NCBI GenBank assembly: GCA_964427505.1
Contig: CAYRUO010000003.1
Location: 1 to 64,000, forward strand
Reading direction: 5' to 3'
Origin: Thermanaerothrix sp034436175
Lineage (GTDB): Bacteria; Chloroflexota; Anaerolineae; Anaerolineales; Anaerolineaceae
DNA: 64,000 nucleotides
Below, piece by piece: positions 8,675-17,602 of this stretch; the stretch's first letter is position 1, and each line of letters opens with the position of its first letter. The notes beneath the pieces were generated by a model. That model was not told the DNA's origin. It ran no database searches and saw only the letters and a program-made list of their open reading frames with translations. Made by a program: the position numbers and the translations under genes.

Positions 8675-8707
8675 AAAGATCATTATCCCCCGAATAAACT
8701 GATCTTT
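8675..8707. promoter_or_regulatory. Inverted repeat overlapping the transcription start
   Basis: AAAGATCA (8675-8682) and TGATCTTT (8700-8707) are perfect 8-bp inverted arms, 17 bp apart, directly downstream of a -10 box. The position fits a repressor operator; in RNA it would form an AU-rich hairpin in the leader. Which of these it is cannot be told from sequence. Confidence 0.5.
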
Positions 8708-8726
8708 AATTTTAGGGAGAGCCAAT

Positions 8727-9140
8727 ATGTTACCCAGGTTCTTCTTCCAGCCGGGAGTTATTGCTACCTTCTTGATCCTTCAGGTTGTCCCGTTGGTTTT
8801 GTACCCCGCCGCCTCATTTAATCCTGCGTCGCAGGAATGGTGGTTGCCGGTGGTGCTTGCCGTGTTGGCTTTAATCGGAGCGATTCAGATCCTGCGTCGC
8901 AGTCTTGCTCCTTGGCCGTGGTATCTGATTTCGTTTTCGCAGGGTTTTAACATCATTAGCCGGCTGATGCTGGTGCTCTCGCGCGGCACGGTGAATGTGA
9001 ACGGCGTACAGGTATTCAATGCTCCTTACGTGCTCATGACGATTATCGCCATGTTGCTCTCAGCCTTTTTGATCTGGTACACCGATTTACCCGAAGTGCG
9101 CATGGTAATGTTGGGAGGCGCAAAGCAGAAAGAAGCGTGA
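8727..9140 (+). CDS. Small polytopic membrane protein, function unknown
   Basis: 137 aa with about four hydrophobic segments (near 11-29, 40-60, 66-85 and 100-120), a Trp/Pro-rich loop and a short charged C-terminus (GGAKQKEA). I do not recognise a characterised family. The short TVNVNGVQVFNAPYV segment between helices 3 and 4 is probably extracytoplasmic. It is expressed from its own strong promoter and closed by a strong terminator, so it is a single-gene unit. Divergent to the liv operon, but nothing ties it to transport. Confidence 0.75.
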   Translation: MLPRFFFQPGVIATFLILQVVPLVLYPAASFNPASQEWWLPVVLAVLALIGAIQILRRSLAPWPWYLISFSQGFNIISRLMLVLSRGTVNVNGVQVFNAPYVLMTIIAMLLSAFLIWYTDLPEVRMVMLGGAKQKEA

Positions 9141-9162
9141 GTTTTCTCGATTTGAGAAGAAA

Positions 9163-9198
9163 AAGACGCGGGTGTCAGCCCGCGTCTTCGTTTTTTTT
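9163..9198 (+). terminator. Rho-independent terminator
   Basis: AAGACGCGGG (9163-9172) and CCCGCGTCTT (9179-9188) form a perfect 10-bp stem with a 6-base loop, followed by eight T at 9191-9198. On the minus strand the stem is followed by TTTTCTTCTC, so it may also end the convergent aldo/keto reductase transcript. Confidence 0.93.
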
Positions 9199-9212
9199 CC
9201 GTGGTCAGCGTC

Positions 9213-10178
9213 TTAATCGTTATCACCGGGAACGCCGACAATGCGGTCAATGCGCTCCAGCACCTCATCGGTAAGTTTTTCGACCGCTTCGGCTGCGCCA
9301 AGGTTCTCGTCTAGTTGTTCTAAACGCGTTGCCCCGGTAATAACGCTGGAGACTTCCTTGCGGCGAAGGATCCAGGCAATCGCCAGTTGAGCAGGGGTGA
9401 TTCCGAGTTCTTTGGCCAGGTCGGTTAACTGACGCACTTTTGCGATGCGTTCCGGGGTGATCATATCTCGGATCCAAGCCATATCGGGAAGCGAAGCGCG
9501 ACTGCCTGCGGGGATACCCTCGTTGTATTTACCGGTGAGGATTCCATATGCCAGTGGGCTCCAGGTGGTCAAGCCAATCCCCAGTTCGTGGCACACCGGC
9601 GCCAGTTCTTCTTCCACGCGACGGCGGTGGAGCAGGTTATATTGAGGTTGTTCCATGGTGGGGGGAATTAACCCGTATTGACGGCAAATGCCGTATACTT
9701 GGGTGATTTGAGCCCCACGCCATTCTGACGTGCCCCAATAGAGCACCTTGCCCTGATGGACCAAATCGTCCATGACCCGTGCAACCTCTTCTAGCGGTGT
9801 GTCCGGGTCGTAGCGGTGGCAGAAGTATAGGTCTACGTAGTCCGTACCTAACCGGCGCAATGAGGCATGGATGGATTCCATGACGTGTTTACGGGAAAGG
9901 CCGCGTCCGTTAGGCCCTGGCATCGTAGGCCAGAACACCTTCGTGGAGATGACCAGGGCTTCACGCGGTAGGTCTTTAATGGCTTTGCCCATCACAATTT
10001 CGGCTTGACCGTTGGCATAAATATCTGCATTGTCAAAGTAATTGATGCCGTGGTCATAGGCAGCGTGGATTAGGTCAATGGCGGTTTTTTCGTCAATTTG
10101 ATGACCGAAAGTGACCCATGCACCCAGCGAAATTTCGCTGACCTTCAGACCAGAGCGTCCCAAACGTCGGTAATGCAT
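9213..10178 (-). CDS. Aldo/keto reductase (potassium-channel beta-subunit-like)
   Basis: NAD(P)H-dependent oxidoreductase, 321 aa, with the AKR catalytic tetrad D49, Y54, K80 and H121 (FDNADIY, STK, CHRYD). The sequence GLTTWSPLAYGILTGKY is typical of the AKR6/Kv-beta branch. The substrate is unknown. AAGGAGGT precedes the start. It lies 9 bp downstream of the lysine 2,3-aminomutase gene and is probably cotranscribed with it. The proximity might suggest a role in amino-aldehyde or ketoacid reduction, but this is speculation. Confidence 0.9.
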   Translation of the reverse strand: MHYRRLGRSGLKVSEISLGAWVTFGHQIDEKTAIDLIHAAYDHGINYFDNADIYANGQAEIVMGKAIKDLPREALVISTKVFWPTMPGPNGRGLSRKHVMESIHASLRRLGTDYVDLYFCHRYDPDTPLEEVARVMDDLVHQGKVLYWGTSEWRGAQITQVYGICRQYGLIPPTMEQPQYNLLHRRRVEEELAPVCHELGIGLTTWSPLAYGILTGKYNEGIPAGSRASLPDMAWIRDMITPERIAKVRQLTDLAKELGITPAQLAIAWILRRKEVSSVITGATRLEQLDENLGAAEAVEKLTDEVLERIDRIVGVPGDND

Positions 10179-10187
10179 AACACCTCC

Positions 10188-11570
10188 TTAAATTGAATTA
10201 GATTGATCGAGTTTTGGGTCATTGGTGGGAGCGGCTTCATTATCACCGCTTCCTATCCCCAACGGCTTCCATTTCGAGGGGTCGGCGCGCAGGCGGTGGA
10301 TGCCCCCACCACGGCGGTGTAATTGGTCAAACCCTTCGGGTTTTATGAACATTTCTTCGCCATCGAGCAGGGCGGTTATACCCTTCTGGCCCGGTTCGGG
10401 GCGTTTGTTCTGGCAGTAAACGCAGGTTTTAGGATCATGGGGTTTATAGTCTAAGGGTTCCTCGTATGTGGTGATGTAGCCCTCGTAGTTGCGTAAAACG
10501 ATCTTGTGATCGGACATGCTGATGAGGTAATTGGGCATGACCGGGATCTTTCCACCGCCCCCTGGAGCATCCACCACATAGGTGGGAACCGCATAGCCGG
10601 ACGTGTGTCCGCGTAGGCCTTCGATAATCTCGATTCCCTTGGCAACAGGGGTGCGGAAGTGACCAGCGCCTTCCACCAAGTCGCACTGGTAGAGATAATA
10701 TGGACGCACGCGGATGCGCACAAGGTCATGCACCAGTTTGCGTTGAATATGGACGCAATCGTTGATCCCGGCCAATAGTACAGATTGATTCCCCAGCGGG
10801 ATACCCGCGCGGGACAGGCGATCACAGGCTTCGGCAAGTTCTTTCGTGATCTCGTTGGGATGATTGACGTGAATGTTCATCCACAGCGGATGGTATTTTT
10901 CCAGCATTGTGCAGAGTTCTTCGGTGATGCGCATTGGCAAGAATACCGGGACACGCGTTCCGATACGGATAATCTCGATGTGGGGAATTTCGCGCAGTTT
11001 TTGTAACAATTCTTCCAGCAGGCGTGGCGCTAGGGTGAGTGGATCACCGCCGGAGAGAAGCACATCGCGCACCTGCGGGGTGTGGCGCAAGTAATCCAAT
11101 TGCATTTCGAATTCGCTACGTGAGAAGGTGGCGCTGGGATCGCCGACGATGCGCGAACGGGTGCAATAACGGCAGTAAGAGGCACATTGGGTTGTTACCA
11201 GCATCAATACCCGATCGGGATAGCGGTGCACCAGCCCGGGCACCGGGGAATGTTGATCCTCGGCTAGCGAGTCTTCCATCATCCCGGTAAACGGGACGAT
11301 TTCTTCCTCGCGCGGGATGACTTGTTTGCGGATGGGATCATCAGGATCGTCGGGATCAATCAAAGAAACAAAGTAAGGGGTTACGTCCACACGGAATAAG
11401 CCCTTTTGGCTGAGGGCTTTGCGTTCGCTGTCGGTTAGCCGCAGTACACGTTCAAATTCTTCAACCGTGTTCAGGCGATTGCTGAGTTGCCAGCGCCAAT
11501 CGTACCATTTTTCATCGGGTACATCCGCGTATACCGGGGCTCGTTTAGATGGAAAAGGGTTAACAAACAT
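10188..11570 (-). CDS. kamA: Lysine 2,3-aminomutase, KamA/AblA family
   Basis: Radical SAM, PLP-dependent enzyme converting L-lysine to L-beta-lysine, 460 aa. The cluster motif is C129-ASY-C133-RY-C136 in QCASYCRYCTR. The PLP lysine region YVVDAPGGGGKIPVMPNY and the C-terminal EPLDYKPHDPKTC, which in the known enzyme supplies zinc ligands, are present. Start choice: an in-frame GTG at 11579 abuts AGGAG, while ATG 11570 has ideal spacing, so ATG is used. beta-Lysine could feed fermentation or, via an acetyltransferase AblB, the osmolyte N-epsilon-acetyl-beta-lysine; no ablB is adjacent. Arginine or glutamate mutase relatives are less likely given the length and motifs. Confidence 0.92.
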   Translation of the reverse strand: MFVNPFPSKRAPVYADVPDEKWYDWRWQLSNRLNTVEEFERVLRLTDSERKALSQKGLFRVDVTPYFVSLIDPDDPDDPIRKQVIPREEEIVPFTGMMEDSLAEDQHSPVPGLVHRYPDRVLMLVTTQCASYCRYCTRSRIVGDPSATFSRSEFEMQLDYLRHTPQVRDVLLSGGDPLTLAPRLLEELLQKLREIPHIEIIRIGTRVPVFLPMRITEELCTMLEKYHPLWMNIHVNHPNEITKELAEACDRLSRAGIPLGNQSVLLAGINDCVHIQRKLVHDLVRIRVRPYYLYQCDLVEGAGHFRTPVAKGIEIIEGLRGHTSGYAVPTYVVDAPGGGGKIPVMPNYLISMSDHKIVLRNYEGYITTYEEPLDYKPHDPKTCVYCQNKRPEPGQKGITALLDGEEMFIKPEGFDQLHRRGGGIHRLRADPSKWKPLGIGSGDNEAAPTNDPKLDQSNSI

Positions 11571-11805
11571 AGCCGCCACTCCTTTGGCTTTTTAATACTC
11601 AACCACTTCAAAACTGTATAAGGACAGCCCTTTTGATAACACACACTAAAGAGCCCCATACTAAGGCGGATCATGATCTGGGCGGAAGAAACCGGCAGGT
11701 AAGAAGTCCATAACCACAAATTATTTTAAGGGCGTTACGGAGCGGGGTCAACAGGGGCATCTGGTGATTTGGGATAACCCGGAGAGGTTATTTTGCCGCC
11801 AAGGC

Positions 11806-11834
11806 TTGCAGGGAGCGGGAGAGGTGCTTATACT
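11806..11834 (+). promoter_or_regulatory. Promoter of alr, giving a leaderless or near-leaderless mRNA
   Basis: TTGCAG (11806-11811), 17-bp spacer, TATACT (11829-11834). The start codon begins at 11843, eight bases after the -10 box, so transcription should begin at or within two bases of the ATG. No Shine-Dalgarno lies between. The rest of 11571-11805 contains only a weak hairpin (11774-11791) and the palindrome GATCATGATC (11669-11678). Confidence 0.7.
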
Positions 11835-11842
11835 ATACCCCT

Positions 11843-12979
11843 ATGGACGAAGAGGTGCTCACGACGTGGTTGGAGATTGATCTGGGGGCTATCCAGCATA
11901 ATTATCGTCTTTTGCAGGCGATCAGCCAACGACCGGTAATGGCCGTCATCAAGGCGAATGCATACGGCCACGGGATTGGTGGGGTGGTACCGGCTCTAAC
12001 CCAAATCGGTGCAACTTGGTGCGGTGTAGCACGGATTGAAGAGGCCTTAGAGGTTCGACGCTTTAGCCGTGAGATCCAAGTGCTGGTCTTAGGGTATACC
12101 CATCCTTTTTGGGTCGAGGAAGCCCTTGCCCAGGATATCTCTTTGACGGTTTTCGACCCTCAAACGGCGGAGGCTTATGCTAATCAAGCCCGGGGATTAG
12201 GGCGCGAACTGCGCGTGCATGCCAAAGTAGATACCGGGATGGGGCGCTTGGGGGTTTTGCCGGAGGGGGCGGTGGATTTTATCCGTTGGCTGATGGCTTT
12301 ACCTGGATTAAAGGTAGAGGGTCTGTATACCCATTTCGCGCGGGCAGATGAGAGCGATCCTGCACCTACCTTAAAACAAATTCGGCATTTTGATGGAATT
12401 CTGGAAACGCTGACTGCCCTGAAGTTGCGTCCGCGTTGGGTGCATGCCAGCAATTCTGCGGCGATTTTTAATTTTCCGCAAGCGCGTTATGACCTGGTGA
12501 GAGCGGGGATTGCGTTGTACGGTCTGCATCCCTCTCCGGAGACGCCCCTTCCCTCTTCGTTCCGTCCGGCCATGGCATTGAAGGCGCGTCTGGTTTCCGT
12601 GAAGGTGTTGCCGCCGGAGAGTGGTGTGGGTTACGGGCACCGGTATGTGACAAGGGATCATGAGCGCATCGGGGTCGTTGCCGCCGGGTATGCGGATGGG
12701 ATTCGCCGGGTTTTGGGAAATGAGGTTCTCGTCCATGGGCAAAAAGCTCCGGTGTTGGGCACGCCGTGTATGGATCAAATCATGATTCAGTTGGATGGTG
12801 TAATGGGGGCGGCACCGGGAGACGAGGTGGTGATTTTCGGTCGCCAGGGAGAGGGCTTTATCTCGGTAGAGGAGGTTGCCGAGCGTTGGGGCACGATCAA
12901 TTATGAGGTGGTTACCAACATGATGGCGCGGCTACCCCGCATCTACATTGACCCCAAAGATGATGAGGAGAATGGATAA
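11843..12979 (+). CDS. alr: Alanine racemase
   Basis: PLP-dependent racemase producing D-alanine for peptidoglycan, 378 aa (usual 360-390). The PLP lysine is K37 in MAVIKANAYGHG. The second base, Tyr, lies in SGVGYGHRYVTRD, and the C-terminal barrel has GTPCMDQIMIQLDGV. TAATG overlap: the stop shares its last base with the start of recJ, so the two are coupled. It appears to be translated from a leaderless transcript. An unusual pairing of a cell-wall gene with a repair nuclease. Confidence 0.96.
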   Translation: MDEEVLTTWLEIDLGAIQHNYRLLQAISQRPVMAVIKANAYGHGIGGVVPALTQIGATWCGVARIEEALEVRRFSREIQVLVLGYTHPFWVEEALAQDISLTVFDPQTAEAYANQARGLGRELRVHAKVDTGMGRLGVLPEGAVDFIRWLMALPGLKVEGLYTHFARADESDPAPTLKQIRHFDGILETLTALKLRPRWVHASNSAAIFNFPQARYDLVRAGIALYGLHPSPETPLPSSFRPAMALKARLVSVKVLPPESGVGYGHRYVTRDHERIGVVAAGYADGIRRVLGNEVLVHGQKAPVLGTPCMDQIMIQLDGVMGAAPGDEVVIFGRQGEGFISVEEVAERWGTINYEVVTNMMARLPRIYIDPKDDEENG

Positions 12980-14670
12980 TGTCCCCTCGACTGGATAAAC
13001 GTTGGGAAATCTCTCAACCGGTTCCCCCCGCAGTTGACTCCGCACTGGCTATTTACCCCCCTCTGGTACGCCAATTGCTTTACAACCGGGGTATCGAGAC
13101 ACAGGCGCAGGCAGAGGCGTTTCTCAATGGGCAGGTGCTTTTAGATGATCCCTGGCTACTGAAAGATATGGACAGTGCTGTTGACCGCATCTTGTGGGGG
13201 ATTGATCACGGCGAGCGCATTGTCATCTATGGCGATTATGATGTGGATGGCGTAACGGCCAGTGCCTTGCTCTATGAGGCTTTACGCCACCTGGGAGCAA
13301 CGGATGTGCGGGTGTATATCCCCAGTCGTTTTGATGAGGGTTACGGCCTAAATACCACGGCAATTGATGAATTGGCCGAAAGCGGGACCGACCTGATCAT
13401 CACGGTGGATTGTGGCTTGCGTTCAATTCATGAGGTGGAGTACGCGAATCACTGTGGTCTAGATATCGTGATTACGGATCACCATTATCCCAAGGTCGAA
13501 ATTCCGCCGGCTCGGGCTGTGGTTTCGCCCAAGCGCGCCGATGATCCCTACCCGGAGAAGAACCTAGCGGGGGTCGGGGTAGTTTACAAGCTGGTGCAGG
13601 CCTTGTTTGCGCGACGTCCCGTATCGGGTGTTCAACCTGAGGAGTGGTTGGACTTGGTAGCATTGGGCACGGTAGCGGATGTCGTGCCTTTGGTGGGGGA
13701 AAATCGGGTTCTGGTTCAACGAGGATTAGTCCGAATGCGTCAAGGGAAACGGCCGGGATTAGTCGCACTGGCACGTGCCGCGGGGTATGACTTAACCCGG
13801 GTGAATGCCGAGGGCATTGGGTTTATCCTTGGGCCGCGTCTCAACGCTGCCGGACGTCTGGAAACGGCGATGGATGCTTATCATTTATTGGTGGCCGATC
13901 AGCCCGAGGTGTGTTCGCGGTTAGCGCAGATATTGGATGATCGCAACCGTGAACGCCAACGCTTGACGCTGGCGATGCAGCGTCGTTCCGAGGAAGTGCT
14001 ACGCGATCCTCAGTCCCGTAATCTGTTGGTCGTTTTTGAAGAGGATTTCAATGAAGGGGTTGTGGGCTTGGTGGCCTCGCGCTTAGTCGAAGCGTATTAC
14101 CGACCGGCAGTGGTGGGAGTGCGAGGGGGAGAGTTTTCGAAAGCCTCGTGTCGCAGTATTCCCGAATTTCACATTACCGAAGCCCTGGATCAATGTGCGG
14201 ATTTGCTGGATCGCCATGGCGGTCACGCGTTAGCGGCCGGTTTTACGGTGCGTACTGAGAGGCTGTCTCTCTTGGTTGAGCGTTTGGAAGATATTGCAGA
14301 ACGGACATTGTACGCGCGCGAACTTATTCCAAGTTTGCGTGTAGATATTGAACTCCCTCTTTCGGAGATTCGCCCGGAAATCTTATCGTATTTGCAGCGC
14401 TTTGAGCCATTCGGTTTAGGTAACTCCGAAGTCACGTTTCTTTCTCGAGGGGTTGAGGTACGTTCAGCGCGCTCGGTGGGTGCGGAAGGCCGACACCTTG
14501 CGCTGAAACTGAGTGATGGGCGCTTTATCTTCGATGCCATTGCTTTTAGGCAGGGGGATCGGTTTGCGGAAGTTACCCCACGGATTGACGTGGTCTACAC
14601 GCTGGGCATTAACCACTATAATGGTCAGGCAACCCTGCAACTGACCGTGCGCGATTTCAAGCCAACGTGA
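12979..14670 (+). CDS. recJ: Single-stranded-DNA-specific exonuclease RecJ
   Basis: 5'-3' single-strand exonuclease of recombination and mismatch repair, 563 aa. DHH motifs are visible: YGDYDVDGVTASALL, ITVDCG, ITDHHYP and, in the middle, LVALGTVADVVPLVGENR; the DHHA1 domain has CRSIPEFHITEALDQC and GGHALAAGFTV. A C-terminal OB-like domain follows. Start ATG 12979 overlaps the alr stop. Its stop lies 3 bp from the stop of the convergent glycosyltransferase gene. Confidence 0.95.
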   Translation: MSPRLDKRWEISQPVPPAVDSALAIYPPLVRQLLYNRGIETQAQAEAFLNGQVLLDDPWLLKDMDSAVDRILWGIDHGERIVIYGDYDVDGVTASALLYEALRHLGATDVRVYIPSRFDEGYGLNTTAIDELAESGTDLIITVDCGLRSIHEVEYANHCGLDIVITDHHYPKVEIPPARAVVSPKRADDPYPEKNLAGVGVVYKLVQALFARRPVSGVQPEEWLDLVALGTVADVVPLVGENRVLVQRGLVRMRQGKRPGLVALARAAGYDLTRVNAEGIGFILGPRLNAAGRLETAMDAYHLLVADQPEVCSRLAQILDDRNRERQRLTLAMQRRSEEVLRDPQSRNLLVVFEEDFNEGVVGLVASRLVEAYYRPAVVGVRGGEFSKASCRSIPEFHITEALDQCADLLDRHGGHALAAGFTVRTERLSLLVERLEDIAERTLYARELIPSLRVDIELPLSEIRPEILSYLQRFEPFGLGNSEVTFLSRGVEVRSARSVGAEGRHLALKLSDGRFIFDAIAFRQGDRFAEVTPRIDVVYTLGINHYNGQATLQLTVRDFKPT

Positions 14671-14673
14671 GAT

Positions 14674-15360
14674 TTAATCTACAAAGCGGTATTTGATCAA
14701 GGCCCATAGGGCTTCAAACGCGTCCCATGCCTTGATCTTCTTACCTTCTGAGTAATCGCGAGGGTTGAAGTCTATGGGAACTTCGTAAATGCGGATGCGG
14801 CGCTTGAGGATTTTGGCCGTGAATTCCGGTTCAAAATCGAAGCGCTGGGCGCGGAGCGGGATATTCTGGATCACCTCGCGCTTGAAGACCTTATACCCGG
14901 TTTCCATGTCGCTCAGGATGTTGTTGTAGAGAAGATTGGTGATAAAGGTCAACAAGCGGTTAGCCACCATATTCCAGAAGAGGATCGGACGGCGTGCTCC
15001 ACCAAGGAAACGTGATCCATACACAACTTCGGCGATCCCTTCTTCGATGGGGCGCAAAAGTTTGGGATATTCGCGCGGATCATATTCCAAATCTGCATCT
15101 TGAATAATGATGACATCGCCGCGAGCATTTTGGATGCCGGTTCGCACCGCAGCCCCTTTACCTGCATTAGCAGGGTGTAAAATGACCCGGATAGGGGGTT
15201 GGTTCTCTAGTTCTTTAAGGATGTCACGGGTGCCATCCGTGGAGCCGTCGTCAACGATGATGATCTCGTATACCAGGCCGGTATCGAGGACACGCTGAAC
15301 AATTTGGCGAATGGTTTGGCGTTCGTTATAAACCGGGATAACGACACTGACTTTCATCAT
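14674..15360 (-). CDS. Family 2 glycosyltransferase (dolichyl/polyprenyl-phosphate sugar transferase type)
   Basis: 228-aa GT-A enzyme with start SVVIPVYNERQTI, IIVDDGSTDGT, the metal-binding QDADLEYDP (DxD-like) and an ETGYKVFKREV acceptor region typical of dolichyl-phosphate mannose/glucose synthase-like proteins. It has no C-terminal membrane segments, so it acts as a soluble or peripheral enzyme. It probably makes polyprenyl-phosphate sugar for envelope glycosylation. The mRNA looks leaderless: a TATAAT ends six bases before ATG 15360. An ATG codon follows immediately at 15357. Confidence 0.88.
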   Translation of the reverse strand: MMKVSVVIPVYNERQTIRQIVQRVLDTGLVYEIIIVDDGSTDGTRDILKELENQPPIRVILHPANAGKGAAVRTGIQNARGDVIIIQDADLEYDPREYPKLLRPIEEGIAEVVYGSRFLGGARRPILFWNMVANRLLTFITNLLYNNILSDMETGYKVFKREVIQNIPLRAQRFDFEPEFTAKILKRRIRIYEVPIDFNPRDYSEGKKIKAWDAFEALWALIKYRFVD

Positions 15361-15366
15361 GGTGGC

Positions 15367-15395
15367 ATTATATAAGAGGCAGGCCGTTTGCGCAA
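15367..15395 (-). promoter_or_regulatory. Promoter of the GT2 gene with a leaderless start
   Basis: On the minus strand TTGCGC (15395-15390), 17-bp spacer, perfect TATAAT (15372-15367), then six bases and ATG 15360. No Shine-Dalgarno is present. Confidence 0.75.
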
Positions 15396-15403
15396 GTCAC
15401 CCG

Positions 15404-15412
15404 TGCTATAAT
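15404..15412 (+). promoter_or_regulatory. Extended -10 promoter of the AAA ATPase operon
   Basis: TGC followed by perfect TATAAT (15407-15412) forms an extended -10 element; no good -35 box is visible. The leader is about 41 nt and contains GGAGG at 15445-15449, which selects ATG 15460 over the in-frame TTG at 15451. Confidence 0.65.
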
Positions 15413-15459
15413 CGAATAACAAACTGTATGATCCTGTACGCTATGGAGGTTTGGTAAGG

Positions 15460-16806
15460 ATGAACACCCCCACAAAATCAAGCATCCCCAATAACCCTCC
15501 CACGCCTCCATTGGAACCCCCGCCTTTTGTCCCGCCTCCGATCACCCGAATTGAAGAGACCGGGTTGTCGCCGCTGTGGCTACAGGATCTGGTGCTTAAA
15601 ATTTTCTATTTCCAGGGGTATATGAGCGGCTTTAAGGTGGCCGAAGAGATTGCTTTGCCGTTTACCGGGGTGGTGGATCAGATTCTGGATGCCCTGAAGC
15701 GCGAAAAGTGTATCGAGGTACGCACCTCACAGATGGGATTGGGGGAAGGTGCTTATGTTTATGGGATTACCGGTGTAGGTATCGCACGGGCACGGGAAGC
15801 GTTGGAACGCAGTCAATATGCCGGTCCCGCGCCGGTGCCGCTCAATGTGTATAACGAAGCCATTCGCAAGCAGAGCCGGGGACGTCTTCAAGTAACCAGT
15901 CGCCTTTTACGTCAGGTGTTGGCGCATTTGGTTCTCTCAGAGTCCACCTATCAGCGTATTGGGCCAGCGGTCAACTCCGGTACCTCTATTTTCCTTTACG
16001 GTCCACCCGGTAACGGTAAGACCTCGGTGGCGCGCGCGATTGGGGATTTGATCCAGGTGCAGACGATGTATATCCCCTATGCGTTGTATGTGGATGGTCA
16101 GGTGATCAAACTTTATGATTCGGTGAATCACCAACGGGTGGCTGAGGAAAATACGGCCCAAGGTACAGGCGCTCTGCGCACCGGTGCGCGCCGAGATCCT
16201 CGCTGGGTGCTGATCCGCCGCCCGTTTATCGTTACCGGGGGGGAATTGACCTTGGCTGGCCTGGACTTGGTGTTTGATGATACGTTGAAGTATTATGAAG
16301 CACCCTTCCAGGTCAAGGCGAATGGGGGGATCTTGCTCATTGACGACTTCGGACGTCAATTGGTGCGTCCGCGCGATTTGTTAAATCGCTGGATTGTACC
16401 GCTTGAGAATCGCATTGACTACATGACTTTACATACCGGGCGTAAATTCGAGATCCCATTTGATGTATTGGTTATTTTCTCAACCAACATTCCCCCCAAA
16501 GATTTGGTGGATGAGGCGTTCTTGAGACGCCTGCGCCATAAAATTGAGATCCCCGATCCTTCATACGAGGAATATCGTGAGATTTTCCGCCGTGTGGCGG
16601 CACAAAAAGGGATCAAGTACAGCGATCAGGGGCTGGCTTATCTACTGCAAGAGCATTATATAAAGCGAAACCGCAAACTGCGAGCTTCACATCCGCGTGA
16701 TTTATGTGACCAGATTCTAGATATCTCGCGTTATCTGGGAATTGAACCTGAAATGAGCACGGATTTGATTGATCGCGCGGCTGAATCTTACTTTGTCGAG
16801 TTGTAG
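15460..16806 (+). CDS. AAA ATPase with N-terminal winged-helix-like region
   Basis: 448 aa. A Pro-rich N-terminus (about 1-30) is followed by a region resembling a winged helix (40-125, LVLKIFYFQGYMSGFKVAEEI through ITGVGIARAREAL), then the AAA core: Walker A YGPPGNGKTS near 180, Walker B LLIDDFG near 293, sensor FSTN and Arg-rich LRRLRHKIEI near 353. It resembles uncharacterised cytoplasmic ATPases of the MoxR/AAA kind; the partner is unknown. It is the first gene of an operon with a GDPD and a secreted GH3-like protein; one base separates its stop from the next ATG. Confidence 0.8.
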   Translation: MNTPTKSSIPNNPPTPPLEPPPFVPPPITRIEETGLSPLWLQDLVLKIFYFQGYMSGFKVAEEIALPFTGVVDQILDALKREKCIEVRTSQMGLGEGAYVYGITGVGIARAREALERSQYAGPAPVPLNVYNEAIRKQSRGRLQVTSRLLRQVLAHLVLSESTYQRIGPAVNSGTSIFLYGPPGNGKTSVARAIGDLIQVQTMYIPYALYVDGQVIKLYDSVNHQRVAEENTAQGTGALRTGARRDPRWVLIRRPFIVTGGELTLAGLDLVFDDTLKYYEAPFQVKANGGILLIDDFGRQLVRPRDLLNRWIVPLENRIDYMTLHTGRKFEIPFDVLVIFSTNIPPKDLVDEAFLRRLRHKIEIPDPSYEEYREIFRRVAAQKGIKYSDQGLAYLLQEHYIKRNRKLRASHPRDLCDQILDISRYLGIEPEMSTDLIDRAAESYFVEL

Positions 16807-16807
16807 C

Positions 16808-17602
16808 ATGCTGGAGAAACTTCCTCAACCGGTGATTTTTGCCCATCGTGGTGCTTCGGCGTATGCGCCGGAAAATACCCTGGCGGCGTTTCGCCTGGCC
16901 GCGGAGCAGGGGGTGGAGGCGATTGAGTTGGATGCCAAATTAACTGCGGATGGCGAGGTGGTCGTTATCCACGATATGACCGTTGACCGCACCACAAACG
17001 GTCGCGGCGAAGTGCGGCACTTAAGGCTGGATGAGATAAGACGTCTGGATGCAGGCTCATTTTTCTCCGCAGAGTTTCGGGGAGAGAAAGTTCCTCTACT
17101 GCGAGAGGTGTTTGAAGAATTTGGGCGGCGTCTGTTCATAAACGTAGAACTGACCAACTATAATGCGCCATTCGATCCATTACCAATAAAGGTGGCGCAA
17201 CTGGTGCGCGAATACCACTTGGAAGATTGGGTGCTTTTCTCGTCATTCAATCCGTGGAATCTGGTTCGAATCCGCCGCCTATTACCAGAATGCCCAATTG
17301 CCTTGCTGGCCTTGGAAGGACGAGCAGGGTGGCTGGCACGGTCTGATTTTATGCGCTGGATTTCGCCACGTATTATTCATCCTTACCTTGCCGACGTGAC
17401 GCCTGAAAGCATCGCGCAGGAGCATCGCCGAAAACGGCGGGTGCATGTGTGGACGGTTAACCGAGCCGAGGATTTGGAGGCTCTCTTTCGGTGGGGGACG
17501 GATGGTGTGTTTACCGACGATCCTGCATTGGCGATGCAGATTCGTTCACACATGCAGGCACGGTTATCCGATCAAAAGGTTGAGACCATTCCTAAACCAT
17601 GA
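16808..17602 (+). CDS. ugpQ: Glycerophosphodiester phosphodiesterase (GDPD family)
   Basis: Hydrolyses glycerophosphodiesters to glycerol-3-phosphate and an alcohol. 264 aa with the family residues H13-R14 in FAHRG, E22 in PENT, E40 and D42 in IELDAKLTADG, and H55 in VIHD. No signal peptide is visible, so it is likely cytoplasmic. Start ATG 16808 lies one base after the stop of the ATPase gene; a longer frame from 16769 overlaps that gene and is not needed. Its stop overlaps the next start as ATGA. Confidence 0.9.
   Translation: MLEKLPQPVIFAHRGASAYAPENTLAAFRLAAEQGVEAIELDAKLTADGEVVVIHDMTVDRTTNGRGEVRHLRLDEIRRLDAGSFFSAEFRGEKVPLLREVFEEFGRRLFINVELTNYNAPFDPLPIKVAQLVREYHLEDWVLFSSFNPWNLVRIRRLLPECPIALLALEGRAGWLARSDFMRWISPRIIHPYLADVTPESIAQEHRRKRRVHVWTVNRAEDLEALFRWGTDGVFTDDPALAMQIRSHMQARLSDQKVETIPKP

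Noticed and set aside
9165..9179. A 15-base match between the terminator at 9165-9179 and 46128-46142
   Set aside because: One or a few shared 15-mers are expected by chance in 64 kb on two strands; no flanking similarity.
11669..11678. Palindrome GATCATGATC upstream of kamA
   Set aside because: A single 10-bp palindrome without position relative to a clear promoter is weak evidence for an operator.
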